Source: Ilumatobacteraceae bacterium
GTDB lineage: Bacteria > Actinomycetota > Acidimicrobiia > Acidimicrobiales > Ilumatobacteraceae
Reading direction: 5' to 3'
Length of the DNA stretch: 46,071 nt
NCBI GenBank assembly: GCA_024644465.1
Contig: JAHEKY010000005.1
Span: 1 to 46,071, forward strand
Shown piece after piece: positions 7,473-16,287 of this stretch. How positions within the stretch are numbered: the first letter of the stretch is position 1; the number at the start of each line of letters is the position of its first letter. Position numbers and translations under genes: made by a program. Under the pieces are notes generated by a model, which worked only from the letters and a program-made list of their open reading frames with translations, was not told where the DNA came from and did not search any database.

Positions 7473-8561
7473 CTACGGCGTGACGATCACCACAGCACCG
7501 TTCGGGGTGAACACACCCGTGGTCGCGTAGATCGTGCCGTCTGGGGCGATCTCGATCGCGCCCGGCGAGTGGGCGAACGTGGAGTCCACGACGACGCCGC
7601 CGACGATCTTGCTGATCTGGAAGCCGAACAATTCGGCGACCCAGATCGTGCCGTCGTCGGCGACTGCGATGTCGACCGGCCCGGCCAGCCCGTCGGCCAC
7701 CATCTCGGTCGCGCCGGTCCGCGGGTCGATCCGCCAGATCGCGCCGGCACCGAAGTTCTCAGGGAAGCCGGGCAGCGTCGAGACGTACCACTTGCCGTCC
7801 GGTCCGACTTCGATGTCGGTCGGGACGGGCTCACCGTGGAAGGTCTCGCCCAGGCACGCGGAGACGTCGAGCCCGAACATCTCGAGAGCCTGGTCGACCG
7901 CGGCCTGGTCGAGCACCTGCTCGATCGGCGGGAGCACCGCAACCGTCGAGATCCTGCCGTTCTTGCGCACCTTGAAGATCGCGTTCGCCGCCGCGTCAGC
8001 GACCGCATAGCCGCCGGGCACGATCGCCACCGCGTACGGGTGCGACTCGATGATCCCGGGGTTGCTCGGCGGAAGGAACGGCGGGAGCCCATCGACGCAC
8101 GGCTGCGACGGGTCGAGCAGCCCGTACGTATTGCTCTCGTCCGGGTTGTTGGCGATCTCGTAGTCCTGGATCGAGGCGATCGTCTTCGCCTTGCCGTTCG
8201 GGCGGACCCGCGCCAGGATCGCGTCGAGCGGTGGCGCCTCCTCGCCGGCTTCACCGTCGAACAGCGTCTGCGTGTACACGAGGGTGCCCTTGCCCTTGGC
8301 GTCGAGGCCGGCGATCTCCTGCCCCGGCACATCGACGAGGACCCGGGCCTTGCCGTTCTTGTGCGCGGTCAGCCGACCACCGAACGCCTCACTGACGTAG
8401 ATGGTCCCGTCACTGCCGACGGCGAGACCCAACGGGCCGGCGAGCCCTTCGATGATCGGATCCCCGACGTCGGCCGCATTCGCAGGCCCGACCGGAACCG
8501 ACATGGCGAGCGTGGCAGCGGCGATCATCACACCGCCGACACGCGAACGAACACGAGTCAT
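7473..8561 (-). CDS. ScyD/ScyE-family secreted beta-propeller protein
   Basis: 362 aa. A Sec signal peptide is clear from the ATG at 8561: basic MTRVRSR, hydrophobic VMIAAATLAMSVPVGP, and cleavage expected at ANA-AD. The mature part consists of NHL/SMP30-like blades with recurring DGTIYV, DGKWYVS, DGTIWVAE and DGTIYAT motifs, typical of six-bladed propellers annotated as ScyD/ScyE. The ligand or substrate is unknown. GGAGGGG lies 4 nt upstream of this ATG, so unlike most genes here it has a classic ribosome-binding site; an in-frame ATG 17 codons earlier lacks one. It is probably monocistronic, ending convergently 16 bp from the HTTM gene. Confidence 0.82.
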   Translation of the reverse strand: MTRVRSRVGGVMIAAATLAMSVPVGPANAADVGDPIIEGLAGPLGLAVGSDGTIYVSEAFGGRLTAHKNGKARVLVDVPGQEIAGLDAKGKGTLVYTQTLFDGEAGEEAPPLDAILARVRPNGKAKTIASIQDYEIANNPDESNTYGLLDPSQPCVDGLPPFLPPSNPGIIESHPYAVAIVPGGYAVADAAANAIFKVRKNGRISTVAVLPPIEQVLDQAAVDQALEMFGLDVSACLGETFHGEPVPTDIEVGPDGKWYVSTLPGFPENFGAGAIWRIDPRTGATEMVADGLAGPVDIAVADDGTIWVAELFGFQISKIVGGVVVDSTFAHSPGAIEIAPDGTIYATTGVFTPNGAVVIVTP

Positions 8562-8680
8562 AGCACCCCTCCAAGCTGTGGGCCCGCGCGGGCCCCGTTC
8601 TCTCGTCGTCACCGACCATACGCCTGCGCGATGCGGCCGACAAGGAAAACGACACCGACGTGCCGGATGGCATTTACCGC

Positions 8681-9769
8681 TCAGTTCGGCAGGACGACCA
8701 TGTCGTCGCGGTGGATCACCTCGTGGACCATGCCGTCCGGCAGATCACGGGTGTGCCGCCCGAGCACCATCCGCAGCCCGTTCGCGTCGACGGCGACCAT
8801 GCCGCGGGCGAAAGCGACCCCGTCCGGGCCGGCGATCTCGACCGTGTCACCGGCGGTGAAGTCCCCCCGTGCGTCGACGATCCCGGCCGGCAGCAAGCTG
8901 TTCGACTGGTTGGTCAATGCCCGCTGTGCACCGGCGTCGACGTCGATCGTGCCCATCACCTCCGCGGCGAACGCGATCCACAACTTGCGGGCGGGCAACG
9001 TCCGGTCGTGCGCCTCGAACGTCGTGCCGACCAACTCGTCGGACACCGACCCTGACAGCACGCCGGGCCGTGCGGCGCGCGCGATCACGCTGCGAATGCC
9101 GGACCACGACGCCATTCGCGCCGCGGTCAGCTTGCTCGCCATGCCCCCGCTGCCGCGGCCACTGCCGCCGTGTCCCGCCGATATCGACAGCATCGGGTCG
9201 TCGGCGCGTACGTACGGCACCAGCATCGCGGACGACTCGGTCCGCGGATCGGCGGTGTACACCCCGTCGAGATCGGTCAGCAGCACCAGCACGTCCGCGG
9301 TCAGGCTGTGCGCGACGAGTGCGGCGAGGCGGTCGTTGTCGCCGTAGCGCAGGCCGTCGTTCGCGATCGCGTCGTTCTCGTTGACCACCGGCACGCAACC
9401 GAGCTCGAGCAACCGGCCGATCGTGCGCCGCGCGTGGAGGTACTGCGTGCGGTTCACGAAGTCGTGCGGGTCGAGCAGGACCTGTGCACCGACGAGCCCG
9501 TGCCGGCCGAGCTCGGTGTTGTACGCCTCGACGAGGCGGCTCTGCCCCGCCGCCGAGATCGCCTGCAGCGTCACCATGTCGCTCGGGCGGTTCGCGAGCC
9601 CCAGCGCGGACACACCGGCCGCGACAGCTCCGGACGAGACGACGATCACCTCGTGGCCGCGAGCGCGCAGGTCGGCGACCTCGCCGCACAGCTTGGCGAT
9701 CGCGCCGTGGTCGATCGCACCCTCGTGGTCGGTGATCGAGGCGGTTCCGATCTTCGCAACGACACGCAT
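8681..9769 (-). CDS. proB: glutamate 5-kinase ProB
   Basis: 362 aa (E. coli ProB is 367). First enzyme of proline synthesis: ATP-dependent phosphorylation of glutamate. The N-terminal amino-acid kinase domain has KIGTASI (usual KxGSS/T), VVSSGAVAAG, NENDAIA, LLTDLDGVYTADPR and a Gly-rich GGMASKLTAA motif; the last 90 residues form the PUA domain present in most bacterial ProB. The ATG overlaps the obg stop by one base (TGATG), indicating translational coupling. obg-proB adjacency is common in actinobacteria; proA is not in this window. Confidence 0.95.
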   Translation of the reverse strand: MRVVAKIGTASITDHEGAIDHGAIAKLCGEVADLRARGHEVIVVSSGAVAAGVSALGLANRPSDMVTLQAISAAGQSRLVEAYNTELGRHGLVGAQVLLDPHDFVNRTQYLHARRTIGRLLELGCVPVVNENDAIANDGLRYGDNDRLAALVAHSLTADVLVLLTDLDGVYTADPRTESSAMLVPYVRADDPMLSISAGHGGSGRGSGGMASKLTAARMASWSGIRSVIARAARPGVLSGSVSDELVGTTFEAHDRTLPARKLWIAFAAEVMGTIDVDAGAQRALTNQSNSLLPAGIVDARGDFTAGDTVEIAGPDGVAFARGMVAVDANGLRMVLGRHTRDLPDGMVHEVIHRDDMVVLPN

Positions 9770-11025
9770 CAGAGGTCCGGTTGGTATTCGAAGCTGAAGT
9801 CGGCGATCCAGATCACATCGCCCTCTTGCGCGCCGGCCTTGGCCAGCATCTTCGGCACGCCGAGCCGCTCCAGGCGGTGGTCGATGTAGGACAGCGCTTC
9901 CGGGGTCGTGACGTCGTTGAGCGCCACGACGCGCTCGACGTCTTTGCCGATGAGCCGGAACTCACCGTCGGCAACCACTTCGACGGCGGCACCGGTCGGT
10001 TCCGGCCGGATCGTGACGACCCCGTCGCGGTGCTCGATCGCCTGGCGGGCGTCGTGGACGAGTCGCGCCATCCGGCCGACGAGGTCGTTGACCCCCTCGT
10101 GCGTGACCGCCGAGATCACGTCGCCCTGCCACCCCATCGCCGTGAGCTCCTCAGGCTGCACCGCGTCCGCTTTGGTGCCGACGACGATCCGCGGCCGTTC
10201 GAGCAGCTCGGGCTGATATCTCCCCAGTTCCTGCAGCAGGATCCGCTCCTGCTCCTGCGGGCTGACGCCGTCCATCGGCGCGAGGTCGAGCATGATGCAC
10301 AGCACGAGCGCCCGCTCGATGTGACGGAGGAACCGGTGGCCGAGGCCCTTGCCCTCGCTCGCCCCCTCGATGAGCCCGGGGATGTCGGCGACGACGAACT
10401 CGGTCTCCTCGTCGAGCGACACGACGCCGAGGTTCGGCACGAGCGTCGTGAACGGGTAGTTGGCGATCTTCGGCTTCGCCGCCGAGATGACGCTGATCAG
10501 CGTCGACTTGCCGACGTTCGGGAACCCGACGAGGGCGACATCGGCCATCAACCGCAGCTCCAGCCGCAGCCACCGCTCCTCGCCGTGCTCGCCCTGCTCC
10601 GCGAAGCTCGGGGCGCGGCGCTTGTTCGAGAGGAACTTGTGGTTGCCGCGACCGCCGCGGCCACCGGCGACGGCCATCCAACGGTCGCCGTGGTTGACGA
10701 GCTCCGCGAGCAGCGTGTCGTCGTAGAGGTCGTAGATCGCTGTGCCGATCGGGACGGCGATCTCGAGCGACTCGCCCCGCTTGCCGTGCATGTCCTTGCC
10801 CTTGCCGTGGACACCATTGCCCGCCTTGCGGTGGGGATAGTCCCGGAACGCCAGCAACGACGCGACGTTGTGGTCGGCCACGAGCCAGATGTCGCCGCCG
10901 TTGCCGCCGTCACCGCCGTTCGGCCCACCCATCACCACCGGGCCCTCCCGGCGGAAGCTGACGCATCCGGCCCCGCCGTCGCCTGCCTTCAGGTTCAGTT
11001 GGCATTCGTCGACGAACTCGGACAT
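9769..11025 (-). CDS. obg: Obg/CgtA GTPase
   Basis: 418 aa. The order is a Gly-rich Obg fold (residues 1-158, GDGGAG, GGPNGGDGGNGGD, GGRGGRGN), the GTPase with G1 GFPNVGKST (167-175), G3 DIPGLIEGA and G4 TKAD, and a C-terminal OCT domain from about residue 340. Obg associates with the large ribosomal subunit and couples ribosome maturation to GTP/ppGpp state. The upstream region has TAGCCT 7 nt before the ATG, a leaderless promoter facing away from dgt. rpmA and rplU, often found upstream, are absent, since the next gene is divergent. Confidence 0.96.
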   Translation of the reverse strand: MSEFVDECQLNLKAGDGGAGCVSFRREGPVVMGGPNGGDGGNGGDIWLVADHNVASLLAFRDYPHRKAGNGVHGKGKDMHGKRGESLEIAVPIGTAIYDLYDDTLLAELVNHGDRWMAVAGGRGGRGNHKFLSNKRRAPSFAEQGEHGEERWLRLELRLMADVALVGFPNVGKSTLISVISAAKPKIANYPFTTLVPNLGVVSLDEETEFVVADIPGLIEGASEGKGLGHRFLRHIERALVLCIMLDLAPMDGVSPQEQERILLQELGRYQPELLERPRIVVGTKADAVQPEELTAMGWQGDVISAVTHEGVNDLVGRMARLVHDARQAIEHRDGVVTIRPEPTGAAVEVVADGEFRLIGKDVERVVALNDVTTPEALSYIDHRLERLGVPKMLAKAGAQEGDVIWIADFSFEYQPDL

Positions 11026-11032
11026 TTTCAGG

Positions 11033-11038
11033 AGGCTA
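11033..11038 (-). promoter_or_regulatory. -10 element TAGCCT of obg-proB
   Basis: Minus-strand TAGCCT ends 7 nt before the obg ATG at 11025. Confidence 0.62.
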
Positions 11039-11063
11039 ACGGGGCGGCGCCCGACCGATCTCG

Positions 11064-11069
11064 TACCCT
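11064..11069 (+). promoter_or_regulatory. -10 element TACCCT of dgt
   Basis: TACCCT ends 7 nt before the ATG at 11077. Only 25 bp separate it from the divergent obg -10, so the two -35 regions must interleave. Confidence 0.62.
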
Positions 11070-11076
11070 TCGGTCA

Positions 11077-12246
11077 ATGGGCGACCTGCCATTTGCCGAC
11101 TCCGCCGACGAACGCGCCGACCGTTGGGCGGCCACGATGGCCGGGCATCGGTCCGACCAGCTCGTCGTGGCGCACGCCGACTCCCGCGCTGCGGTCGGCG
11201 CGACCACGATCCTCACCCGCGAGCAGCGCGAGGAACTCGAACGGGAGGAGTTGGCCGAGTTCGCCACGCGCGCCGATGGGGCGGGCAACCGCGTGCGCGA
11301 CGAGCAACCCGACCCGTACCGCACGTGTTTCGAGCGGGATCGTGATCGCATCCTCCACGACTCCTCGTTCCGCCGGCTGGCGGGCAAGACCCAGGTGTTC
11401 GTCTTCCCAGAGGACCACCAGCGGACGCGGATGACCCATGCACTCGAAGTCGCCCAGGTCGGCCGATCGGTCGCGCGTGCGCTCAACCTGAACGTGCCAC
11501 TCGTCGAGGCGATGGCGATCGGCCACGACTGCGGCCACGGCCCGGGCGGCCACGCCAGCGAGGACGCGCTGTCGCCGTACCTCGACGGCGGGTTCAACCA
11601 CGCGCCGTGGGGTGCCGACGTCACCCTGCTGCCGCTCAACCTGTGCGCCGAGACGCTCGACGGCATTCGCAACCACTCGTGGAGCCGCCCCGCACCGGCG
11701 ACACCGGAAGGTGAGGTCGTGTCGTGGGCCGATCGCATCGCCTACGTCTGCCACGACTTCGAAGATGCGGTCGCGGCCGGCATCGTGACGGTCGACATGC
11801 TGCCCGACGTCGTCGCCGACCGCTGTGGACGCGACCGTTCGACGCAGCTCGGCGCGTTCGTCAGGGCGATGATCTCGGCGACGATCGCGACCGGCCAGGT
11901 CGGGATGACACCGGACCACGCCGAGGCGCTCGCGGCGTTCCGGACGTTCAACTACGAGCACGTCTATCTGCGGCCGGCGAGTCGCCGGCAGGGCGAGTCG
12001 GTCGTCGCACTGCTCCGGGCGCTCGTCGAGTACTACGCCGACCGGCCGCACTCCCTGCCGACGCAGACCACGCAGGCCGTCCTCGGCGCCGCGGTCGAGG
12101 TGCACCACATCGACGCCGGCAGCGCCGAGGCGTTGAAAGCCGCCGTCGGGTACGTCGCCGGCATGACCGACCGGTTCGCCTGCCAGCAGGGCCTGACGCT
12201 GCTCAACTGGGATCGCGCCAAGCTGCCCGTCGGGATCGGCACCTAG
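11077..12246 (+). CDS. dgt: deoxyguanosinetriphosphate triphosphohydrolase-like protein
   Basis: 389 aa HD-superfamily dNTPase that removes triphosphate from dNTPs. Metal-binding residues are H121 (MTHALEVAQ), H150-D151 (IGHDCGHGPGGHASED) and a later Asp in VSWADRIAYVCHD. The motif before them (FRRLAGKTQVF) is typical of the bacterial dGTPase-like family. The chosen ATG is confirmed by TACCCT 7 nt upstream. The first 70 residues are an acidic/basic helical extension preceding the conserved core. The last four bases, CTAG, are shared with the convergent gene, so both genes stop on the same palindrome. Confidence 0.9.
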   Translation: MGDLPFADSADERADRWAATMAGHRSDQLVVAHADSRAAVGATTILTREQREELEREELAEFATRADGAGNRVRDEQPDPYRTCFERDRDRILHDSSFRRLAGKTQVFVFPEDHQRTRMTHALEVAQVGRSVARALNLNVPLVEAMAIGHDCGHGPGGHASEDALSPYLDGGFNHAPWGADVTLLPLNLCAETLDGIRNHSWSRPAPATPEGEVVSWADRIAYVCHDFEDAVAAGIVTVDMLPDVVADRCGRDRSTQLGAFVRAMISATIATGQVGMTPDHAEALAAFRTFNYEHVYLRPASRRQGESVVALLRALVEYYADRPHSLPTQTTQAVLGAAVEVHHIDAGSAEALKAAVGYVAGMTDRFACQQGLTLLNWDRAKLPVGIGT

Positions 12247-12611
12247 TCGAGGAACAGGGCGCGGATTCCGAGCCCCATGAGGAACAGACCGCCGAAGCCG
12301 TACAGCAGATACTGCTTGTCCTTGATGAACGGGCTCGTGCGGTAGCTGTAGAGGATCGCGATCGCGATGATCGTCGAGAACCCGTAGAGCGCGTGGAACT
12401 GGTCGAGCTCACGGTCGTAGGAGCTGACGAGGACGACGCCGAACACCGCCGTGGCGAACGCCGAGAGCTGAGCAATCGCAGTCGCCCACCACAGCGTGCG
12501 ATGCCGCAGGCCGGGGATGTACTGCGCGGCGATCGCCCACCCGCCGACGATCGCGTTCGACACGATGAAGAACCATCCGGCGGCGATGTGGAGGTCGCGA
12601 AACGTGGACAT
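12243..12611 (-). CDS. small four-helix membrane protein
   Basis: 122 aa, not assigned to a named family. Four hydrophobic segments are visible: about 8-30, 40-63, 74-90 and 101-118. A conserved-looking DQFHALYGFSTI stretch lies at the third helix, and the C-terminus is short. Small acidic and basic loops suggest an integral inner-membrane protein with both ends in the cytoplasm. It starts 6 bp after the Thr-rich lipoprotein gene and is probably co-transcribed. Its TAG stop shares the palindrome CTAG with the dgt stop. No catalytic motif is visible. Confidence 0.8.
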   Translation of the reverse strand: MSTFRDLHIAAGWFFIVSNAIVGGWAIAAQYIPGLRHRTLWWATAIAQLSAFATAVFGVVLVSSYDRELDQFHALYGFSTIIAIAILYSYRTSPFIKDKQYLLYGFGGLFLMGLGIRALFLD

Positions 12612-12617
12612 CGCGGC

Positions 12618-13361
12618 TTACTCGCCGCAACCCTGACCACCGAACAGGACCGAGACGACCGAGTCGTCGGCGAGCCCGCTCAGGTATCCGCGGAAGTTGT
12701 TGTTCACGAAGAACGACGGTGGGGTGAAGTCGTCGGGCGGGTTGAGCTCCGCGCCCGGGTACGCCGCGAGCAGATCGACCAACCGTGACCCGAGCGCAGT
12801 GCCGCGATCGGTGACGAGGCCTGCGGGCGCGGCATCGGGCTGGCCTTCGAAACCGTAGGTGTACGCGAAGAAGTGGCGCTGCCCCTGCAGCACCTGGGAC
12901 ACGTCGCCGAACGTCAGTTGCAGTGTCCCCCAGGACACCAGGCGCAGCTCGTTCCCGGAGCAGGCGCCGATCGTGAAGGGGTCGACCCATCCGGTGTCGG
13001 CGGTCGGTGTGCCGAGGTACGACGAGACGTAGGCGATCACGCCCTCGGGTTCCGCGCTGAACGCGGCACCGCCGATGCCGTCGCTGCGCAGGATCAGCGC
13101 GTCGCGGGCAGGGTTCGTCGGCTCGACAGGGGCCGGCGTCGTGGACGTCGTGGTCGTCGTGGTGGTCGTGGTGGTCGTGGTAGTGGTCGTCGTCTCCGGC
13201 GGCAGGGTCGTCGGCGGCGGTTCGGTCGTCGTCGTGGTCGGCAGCAGCGTCAGGCGCGTCGTCGACGTCTCGAGACCGGCCTCACCGGACGACCCACCGC
13301 ACGCGGCGACGGCGAGCGCGGTCAGGGCAACGAGGACGACGACGGGGCGGGCGCGACGCAT
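12618..13361 (-). CDS. Thr-rich lipoprotein of unknown function
   Basis: 247 aa. A lipoprotein signal with lipobox LAVAACGG (Cys21) is followed by a low-complexity linker (residues about 33-78), including 16 consecutive Thr at 57-72. The C-terminal globular domain of about 165 residues contains WVDPFTIGACSGNELRLVSWG and ends GGQGCGE; its two Cys could pair in the cell envelope. Poly-Thr/Pro linkers of this type are frequent sites of O-mannosylation in actinobacterial exported proteins (inference). The globular part is not recognised. It lies upstream of, and probably in an operon with, the four-helix membrane protein. Confidence 0.82.
   Translation of the reverse strand: MRRARPVVVLVALTALAVAACGGSSGEAGLETSTTRLTLLPTTTTTEPPPTTLPPETTTTTTTTTTTTTTTTSTTPAPVEPTNPARDALILRSDGIGGAAFSAEPEGVIAYVSSYLGTPTADTGWVDPFTIGACSGNELRLVSWGTLQLTFGDVSQVLQGQRHFFAYTYGFEGQPDAAPAGLVTDRGTALGSRLVDLLAAYPGAELNPPDDFTPPSFFVNNNFRGYLSGLADDSVVSVLFGGQGCGE
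13146..13193 (-). repeat. ACN trinucleotide tract encoding 16 threonines
   Basis: A 48-bp run of ACG/ACC/ACT codons inside the lipoprotein linker. Codon choice varies (mainly ACG and ACC), so it is a degenerate rather than pure microsatellite. Confidence 0.85.
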
Positions 13362-13406
13362 TCCGTCATCATTGCCGGTGCGCCCGCCGGAGTGGTGCCA
13401 TTCCGA

Positions 13407-14213
13407 TCAGTCGAACAGCCAGCCGGTGCGCATCGGCGGCTCGACGTCGCGCTCGATGTACCACTCGGTCCCGAACATCGCAACGAAGGCGTCGTCGGGC
13501 ATCTCGAGGAAGAACGACTGATCGGTCACCTGGCTGCGGTGGCAGCGGATCGATGCCCGTTTCTGGTCGATGTAGCCGCTGACGTCGACGGCCAGCGTCA
13601 GCTCGGCCTCCGGCATCCCGAACGGGTTGCCGTCGTCGGCCGGCCCGTTCGGGTCGAACTCCTCGCCGTCCTCGCTGGGCAGCGTCAGCCCCTCCTCGAT
13701 CGCCCGCTGCATCATCGTGACGACGACGTCACGGTTGATCGTCGCTTCGAGCACCCGGACCCTCGGCACCGCCCGGGCTGCGGCATGGCCGACCTCGTGC
13801 ACCTTGATGTGGTCGGGATGGCCGTAGTTGCCGTGCCAGTCGTACACGGTCAGCACGTCCGCGTCGACATCGCGCAGGATCGTCGCCAGCCGGCCTGCCG
13901 CGTCCTCGGTCGGGGCACGCAGGAACGAGTCGGGGTCGGCGTTCTGTTCCCAGCCCGTCATCCCGGAGTCGTGGTAGCCGAGCCAGAACACCGTCTCGAT
14001 GCCGAGCTCCCGGGCGCTCGCGTCCGTCTCGGCACGGCGCCGGTCGACGAGGGTTTCGCCGGGCTCGAGGTCGTCGGGAACCTCACCGTGCTCGCCGTTC
14101 GTCGCGACCACGAGAACGACCCGGTGCCCCTCCGCTGCGGCCCGCGCGATCGTGCCGCCGGTGGCGATCGCCTCGTCGTCGGGATGGGCGTGGAAGCAGA
14201 CGAGCGTCGCCAT
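13407..14213 (-). CDS. PIG-L family deacetylase (MshB/Mca-like)
   Basis: 268 aa zinc hydrolase of the LmbE/PIG-L fold. The metal site is seen as FHAHPDDEAI (H10, D12, D13) and HPDH (H135). The family includes the mycothiol enzymes MshB (deacetylates GlcNAc-inositol) and Mca (mycothiol S-conjugate amidase). mscR at 43 kb shows the cell probably uses mycothiol, so such a role is possible, but the sequence (TNGEHGEVPDDLEPGETLVDRR) does not clearly separate Mca, MshB and other PIG-L enzymes. The start could be the ATG at 14213 or a GTG at 14219 that overlaps the upstream stop (GTGA); I chose the ATG. It is last in a three-gene operon. Confidence 0.85.
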   Translation of the reverse strand: MATLVCFHAHPDDEAIATGGTIARAAAEGHRVVLVVATNGEHGEVPDDLEPGETLVDRRRAETDASARELGIETVFWLGYHDSGMTGWEQNADPDSFLRAPTEDAAGRLATILRDVDADVLTVYDWHGNYGHPDHIKVHEVGHAAARAVPRVRVLEATINRDVVVTMMQRAIEEGLTLPSEDGEEFDPNGPADDGNPFGMPEAELTLAVDVSGYIDQKRASIRCHRSQVTDQSFFLEMPDDAFVAMFGTEWYIERDVEPPMRTGWLFD

Positions 14214-14215
14214 CG

Positions 14216-15376
14216 TCACTCGGCGTGCCGGACGGCGCCGAGGTCGATCAGCTCGTCGACCCGTTCCGCAGCGACGCCCCACTCGGCGAGGACCTCGCGG
14301 GTGTGCTGGCCGGCATGCGCCGGCAACCGGGACACCTCCGCGCTCGTGCGGCTGAACCGTGGTGCCGGAGCGGGTTGCATCGTCCCGCCGAGTTCGACGA
14401 ACGTGCCCCGCTCGACGTTGTGCGGGTGCTGGGCGGCTTCGCTCATCGTCAGCACCGGAGCGAAGCAGACATCGGTCTTCTCCATCAGCTCGCACCACTC
14501 TTCGGACGTCTTCTGCTCGAAGAGTTCGGCGATGCGCACTTTGAGTTCCGGCCACTGGGTCGGGTCCATCTGCCGGGCGAACTGCTCGTCACCCGCGAGG
14601 CCGGTCAGCTGCATCAGCTCGGCGTAGAACTGCGGCTCGATCGAGCCGACCGAGACGTACCGGCCGTCGGCGCACTTGTACACGTCGTAGAAGTGGGCGC
14701 CGGTGTCGAGCAGATTCGTGCCACGGGCGTTCTCGTCGAAGAACCCGCTCGCCTTCATCGACCAGAACATCGTCATCAGTACCGCGGTGCCGTCGACCAT
14801 CGCCGTGTCGACCACCTGGCCCTGTCCGCTCGACTGGGCGTCGAGCAGCGCCGCGACGACGCCGAGGGCGAGGAACATCCCGCCACCGCCGAAGTCACCG
14901 ACCATGTTGAGCGGGGGGACGGGGGCCTCCCCCGCGCGTCCGAAGTGCGCGAGCGCTCCGGCGAGCGAGATGTAATTGATGTCGTGGCCTGCGGCGTGGG
15001 CCCATGGGCCGTCCTGGCCCCATCCGGTCATCCGCCCGAAGACGAGCTTCGGGTTGCGGGCCAGGCACTCGTCGGGGCCGACACCCAGCCGCTCCATCAC
15101 GCCGGGCCGGAACCCCTCGATCAGTGCGTCTGCGGCACCGACGAGGTCGAGCAGCGTCGCCACGCCGTCGGGATGCTTGAGATCGATCGCGATGTTCCGC
15201 CGGCCGCGGAGACTGACATCGGCGGCGGGCGTGTCCGGGGCGGGGCCGCGGACGGCACCCGCCCGCTCGACACGGATCACCTCGGCACCCAGGTCGGCGA
15301 GCAGCATCGCAGCGAACGGGCCGGGTCCGATGCCGGCGATCTCGATGATCCGGAAGCCGGTCAGCGGCCCAGCCAT
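14216..15376 (-). CDS. mcr: alpha-methylacyl-CoA racemase (CaiB/BaiF fold)
   Basis: 386 aa. It has the N-terminal CoA-binding [13 protein letters not shown] motif and the two residues that define racemases of this family: H131 in GHDINYISL and D161 in [10 protein letters not shown]. These are 30 residues apart, as are His126 and Asp156 of M. tuberculosis MCR. The enzyme epimerises 2-methyl-branched acyl-CoAs (phytanic, pristanic or sterol side chains) so that beta-oxidation can proceed. The start overlaps the alpha/beta hydrolase gene by 16 bp. Cofactor-free catalysis via an enolate is established for the family. Confidence 0.9.
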   Translation of the reverse strand: MAGPLTGFRIIEIAGIGPGPFAAMLLADLGAEVIRVERAGAVRGPAPDTPAADVSLRGRRNIAIDLKHPDGVATLLDLVGAADALIEGFRPGVMERLGVGPDECLARNPKLVFGRMTGWGQDGPWAHAAGHDINYISLAGALAHFGRAGEAPVPPLNMVGDFGGGGMFLALGVVAALLDAQSSGQGQVVDTAMVDGTAVLMTMFWSMKASGFFDENARGTNLLDTGAHFYDVYKCADGRYVSVGSIEPQFYAELMQLTGLAGDEQFARQMDPTQWPELKVRIAELFEQKTSEEWCELMEKTDVCFAPVLTMSEAAQHPHNVERGTFVELGGTMQPAPAPRFSRTSAEVSRLPAHAGQHTREVLAEWGVAAERVDELIDLGAVRHAE

Positions 15377-16206
15377 GTCAGTTCCCGTTCCGCCACACGG
15401 ACGTGGCCGCCGATCGACTCCGCGAAGACCCCGACCAGCTCGATCGGCAGGTCGTGGCCCATGTCGGACACGAGCAGGTACCGCGAGCCCGGGATCAGTT
15501 CCGCCGTGCGCTCGCCGCCACTGGGCGCGATCAGCGTGTCGTCGCGCCCGTGGACCACGAGCGTCGACACGTCGAGTGATCGGAGCTGTTCGCTGCGGTC
15601 GCCCGTGGCGTAGATCGCCGCGAGTTGGCGGGGCGAACCGGCCGGGTAGAACATCCGGTCGTACTGCGCCGCGGCGCGTCGCCGGGCCACCTCAGCGGAG
15701 AAGTAGCGCTTCGACGACCAGACCTCGGCGGCGAGCGACTGCTCGATGAACGCGTCCCGATCGGTTGGTGGCGGTGCGAGCAACACCTCTCGGGCCTGCT
15801 CGCTCGGTTGGCCGTAGCGAGGGTCGCCGGGGGCGCTCATGATCGACGTGAGGCTCGCCACGCGGTCGGCGTGCTCGATGGCCATCATCTGGACGATCAT
15901 CCCGCCCATCGAGACGCCCGCGACGTGGGCCCGCCCGATGTCGAGATGATCGAGCAGGCCGATGCCGTCGGCGGCCATCTCCGACAACGTGTACGACTGT
16001 CCCTCCAGCTTCGACGACAGCCCGACGTCGCGGTTGTCGTAGACGACGACGGACAGACCGCGGGCCACGAACGCCTCCAGCAACTCGGGCTGCCACACGA
16101 TCATCTGCGACGTGAAACCGTTGACGAGCAACAGCGTCGGGTTCGCCGGGTCGCCGTGGATCGCGTACTCGAGTTCGATCCCGGTCGGCAGGACGGCACG
16201 TGGCAT
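15361..16206 (-). CDS. alpha/beta hydrolase
   Basis: 281 aa single-domain alpha/beta hydrolase. The nucleophile elbow is GVSMGGM (Ser in G-x-S-x-G), the acid lies in [10 protein letters not shown], and the His in SDMGHDLP. An oxyanion segment LVNGFTS and the DNRDVGLSS loop match the esterase/haloperoxidase-like subfamily. The substrate is unknown. Because it is first in an operon with alpha-methylacyl-CoA racemase, a role as acyl-CoA or methyl-branched ester hydrolase is plausible but inferred. The ATG at 16206 was chosen because CACACT lies 7 nt upstream and the protein then starts directly at the first strand. The longer in-frame start adds 26 uncharacteristic residues. Confidence 0.85.
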   Translation of the reverse strand: MPRAVLPTGIELEYAIHGDPANPTLLLVNGFTSQMIVWQPELLEAFVARGLSVVVYDNRDVGLSSKLEGQSYTLSEMAADGIGLLDHLDIGRAHVAGVSMGGMIVQMMAIEHADRVASLTSIMSAPGDPRYGQPSEQAREVLLAPPPTDRDAFIEQSLAAEVWSSKRYFSAEVARRRAAAQYDRMFYPAGSPRQLAAIYATGDRSEQLRSLDVSTLVVHGRDDTLIAPSGGERTAELIPGSRYLLVSDMGHDLPIELVGVFAESIGGHVRVAERELTWLGR

Positions 16207-16275
16207 GGTCCGCAGTGTGCCAGAGCCGGGACGGCCGAAACCAGGCGGGACCGACGCCCGCCGATGATCCGGCGA

Positions 16276-16281
16276 TACTTT
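16276..16281 (+). promoter_or_regulatory. -10 element TACTTT of galK
   Basis: TACTTT (within GATACTTT) ends 6 nt before the GTG at 16288. It lies inside the extra codons of the alternative ATG at 16264 and so argues against that start. Confidence 0.55.
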
Positions 16282-16287
16282 CAAGGC

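Noticed and set aside
9781-11076. Upstream extension of the dgt reading frame by 432 codons
   Set aside because: It runs antisense through obg; the dGTPase core begins after the ATG at 11077, which has its own -10.
16264-16287. ATG at 16264 as the galK start
   Set aside because: The -10 hexamer lies inside these codons and the added residues (MIRRYFQG) are not family-like; kept only as an alternative.
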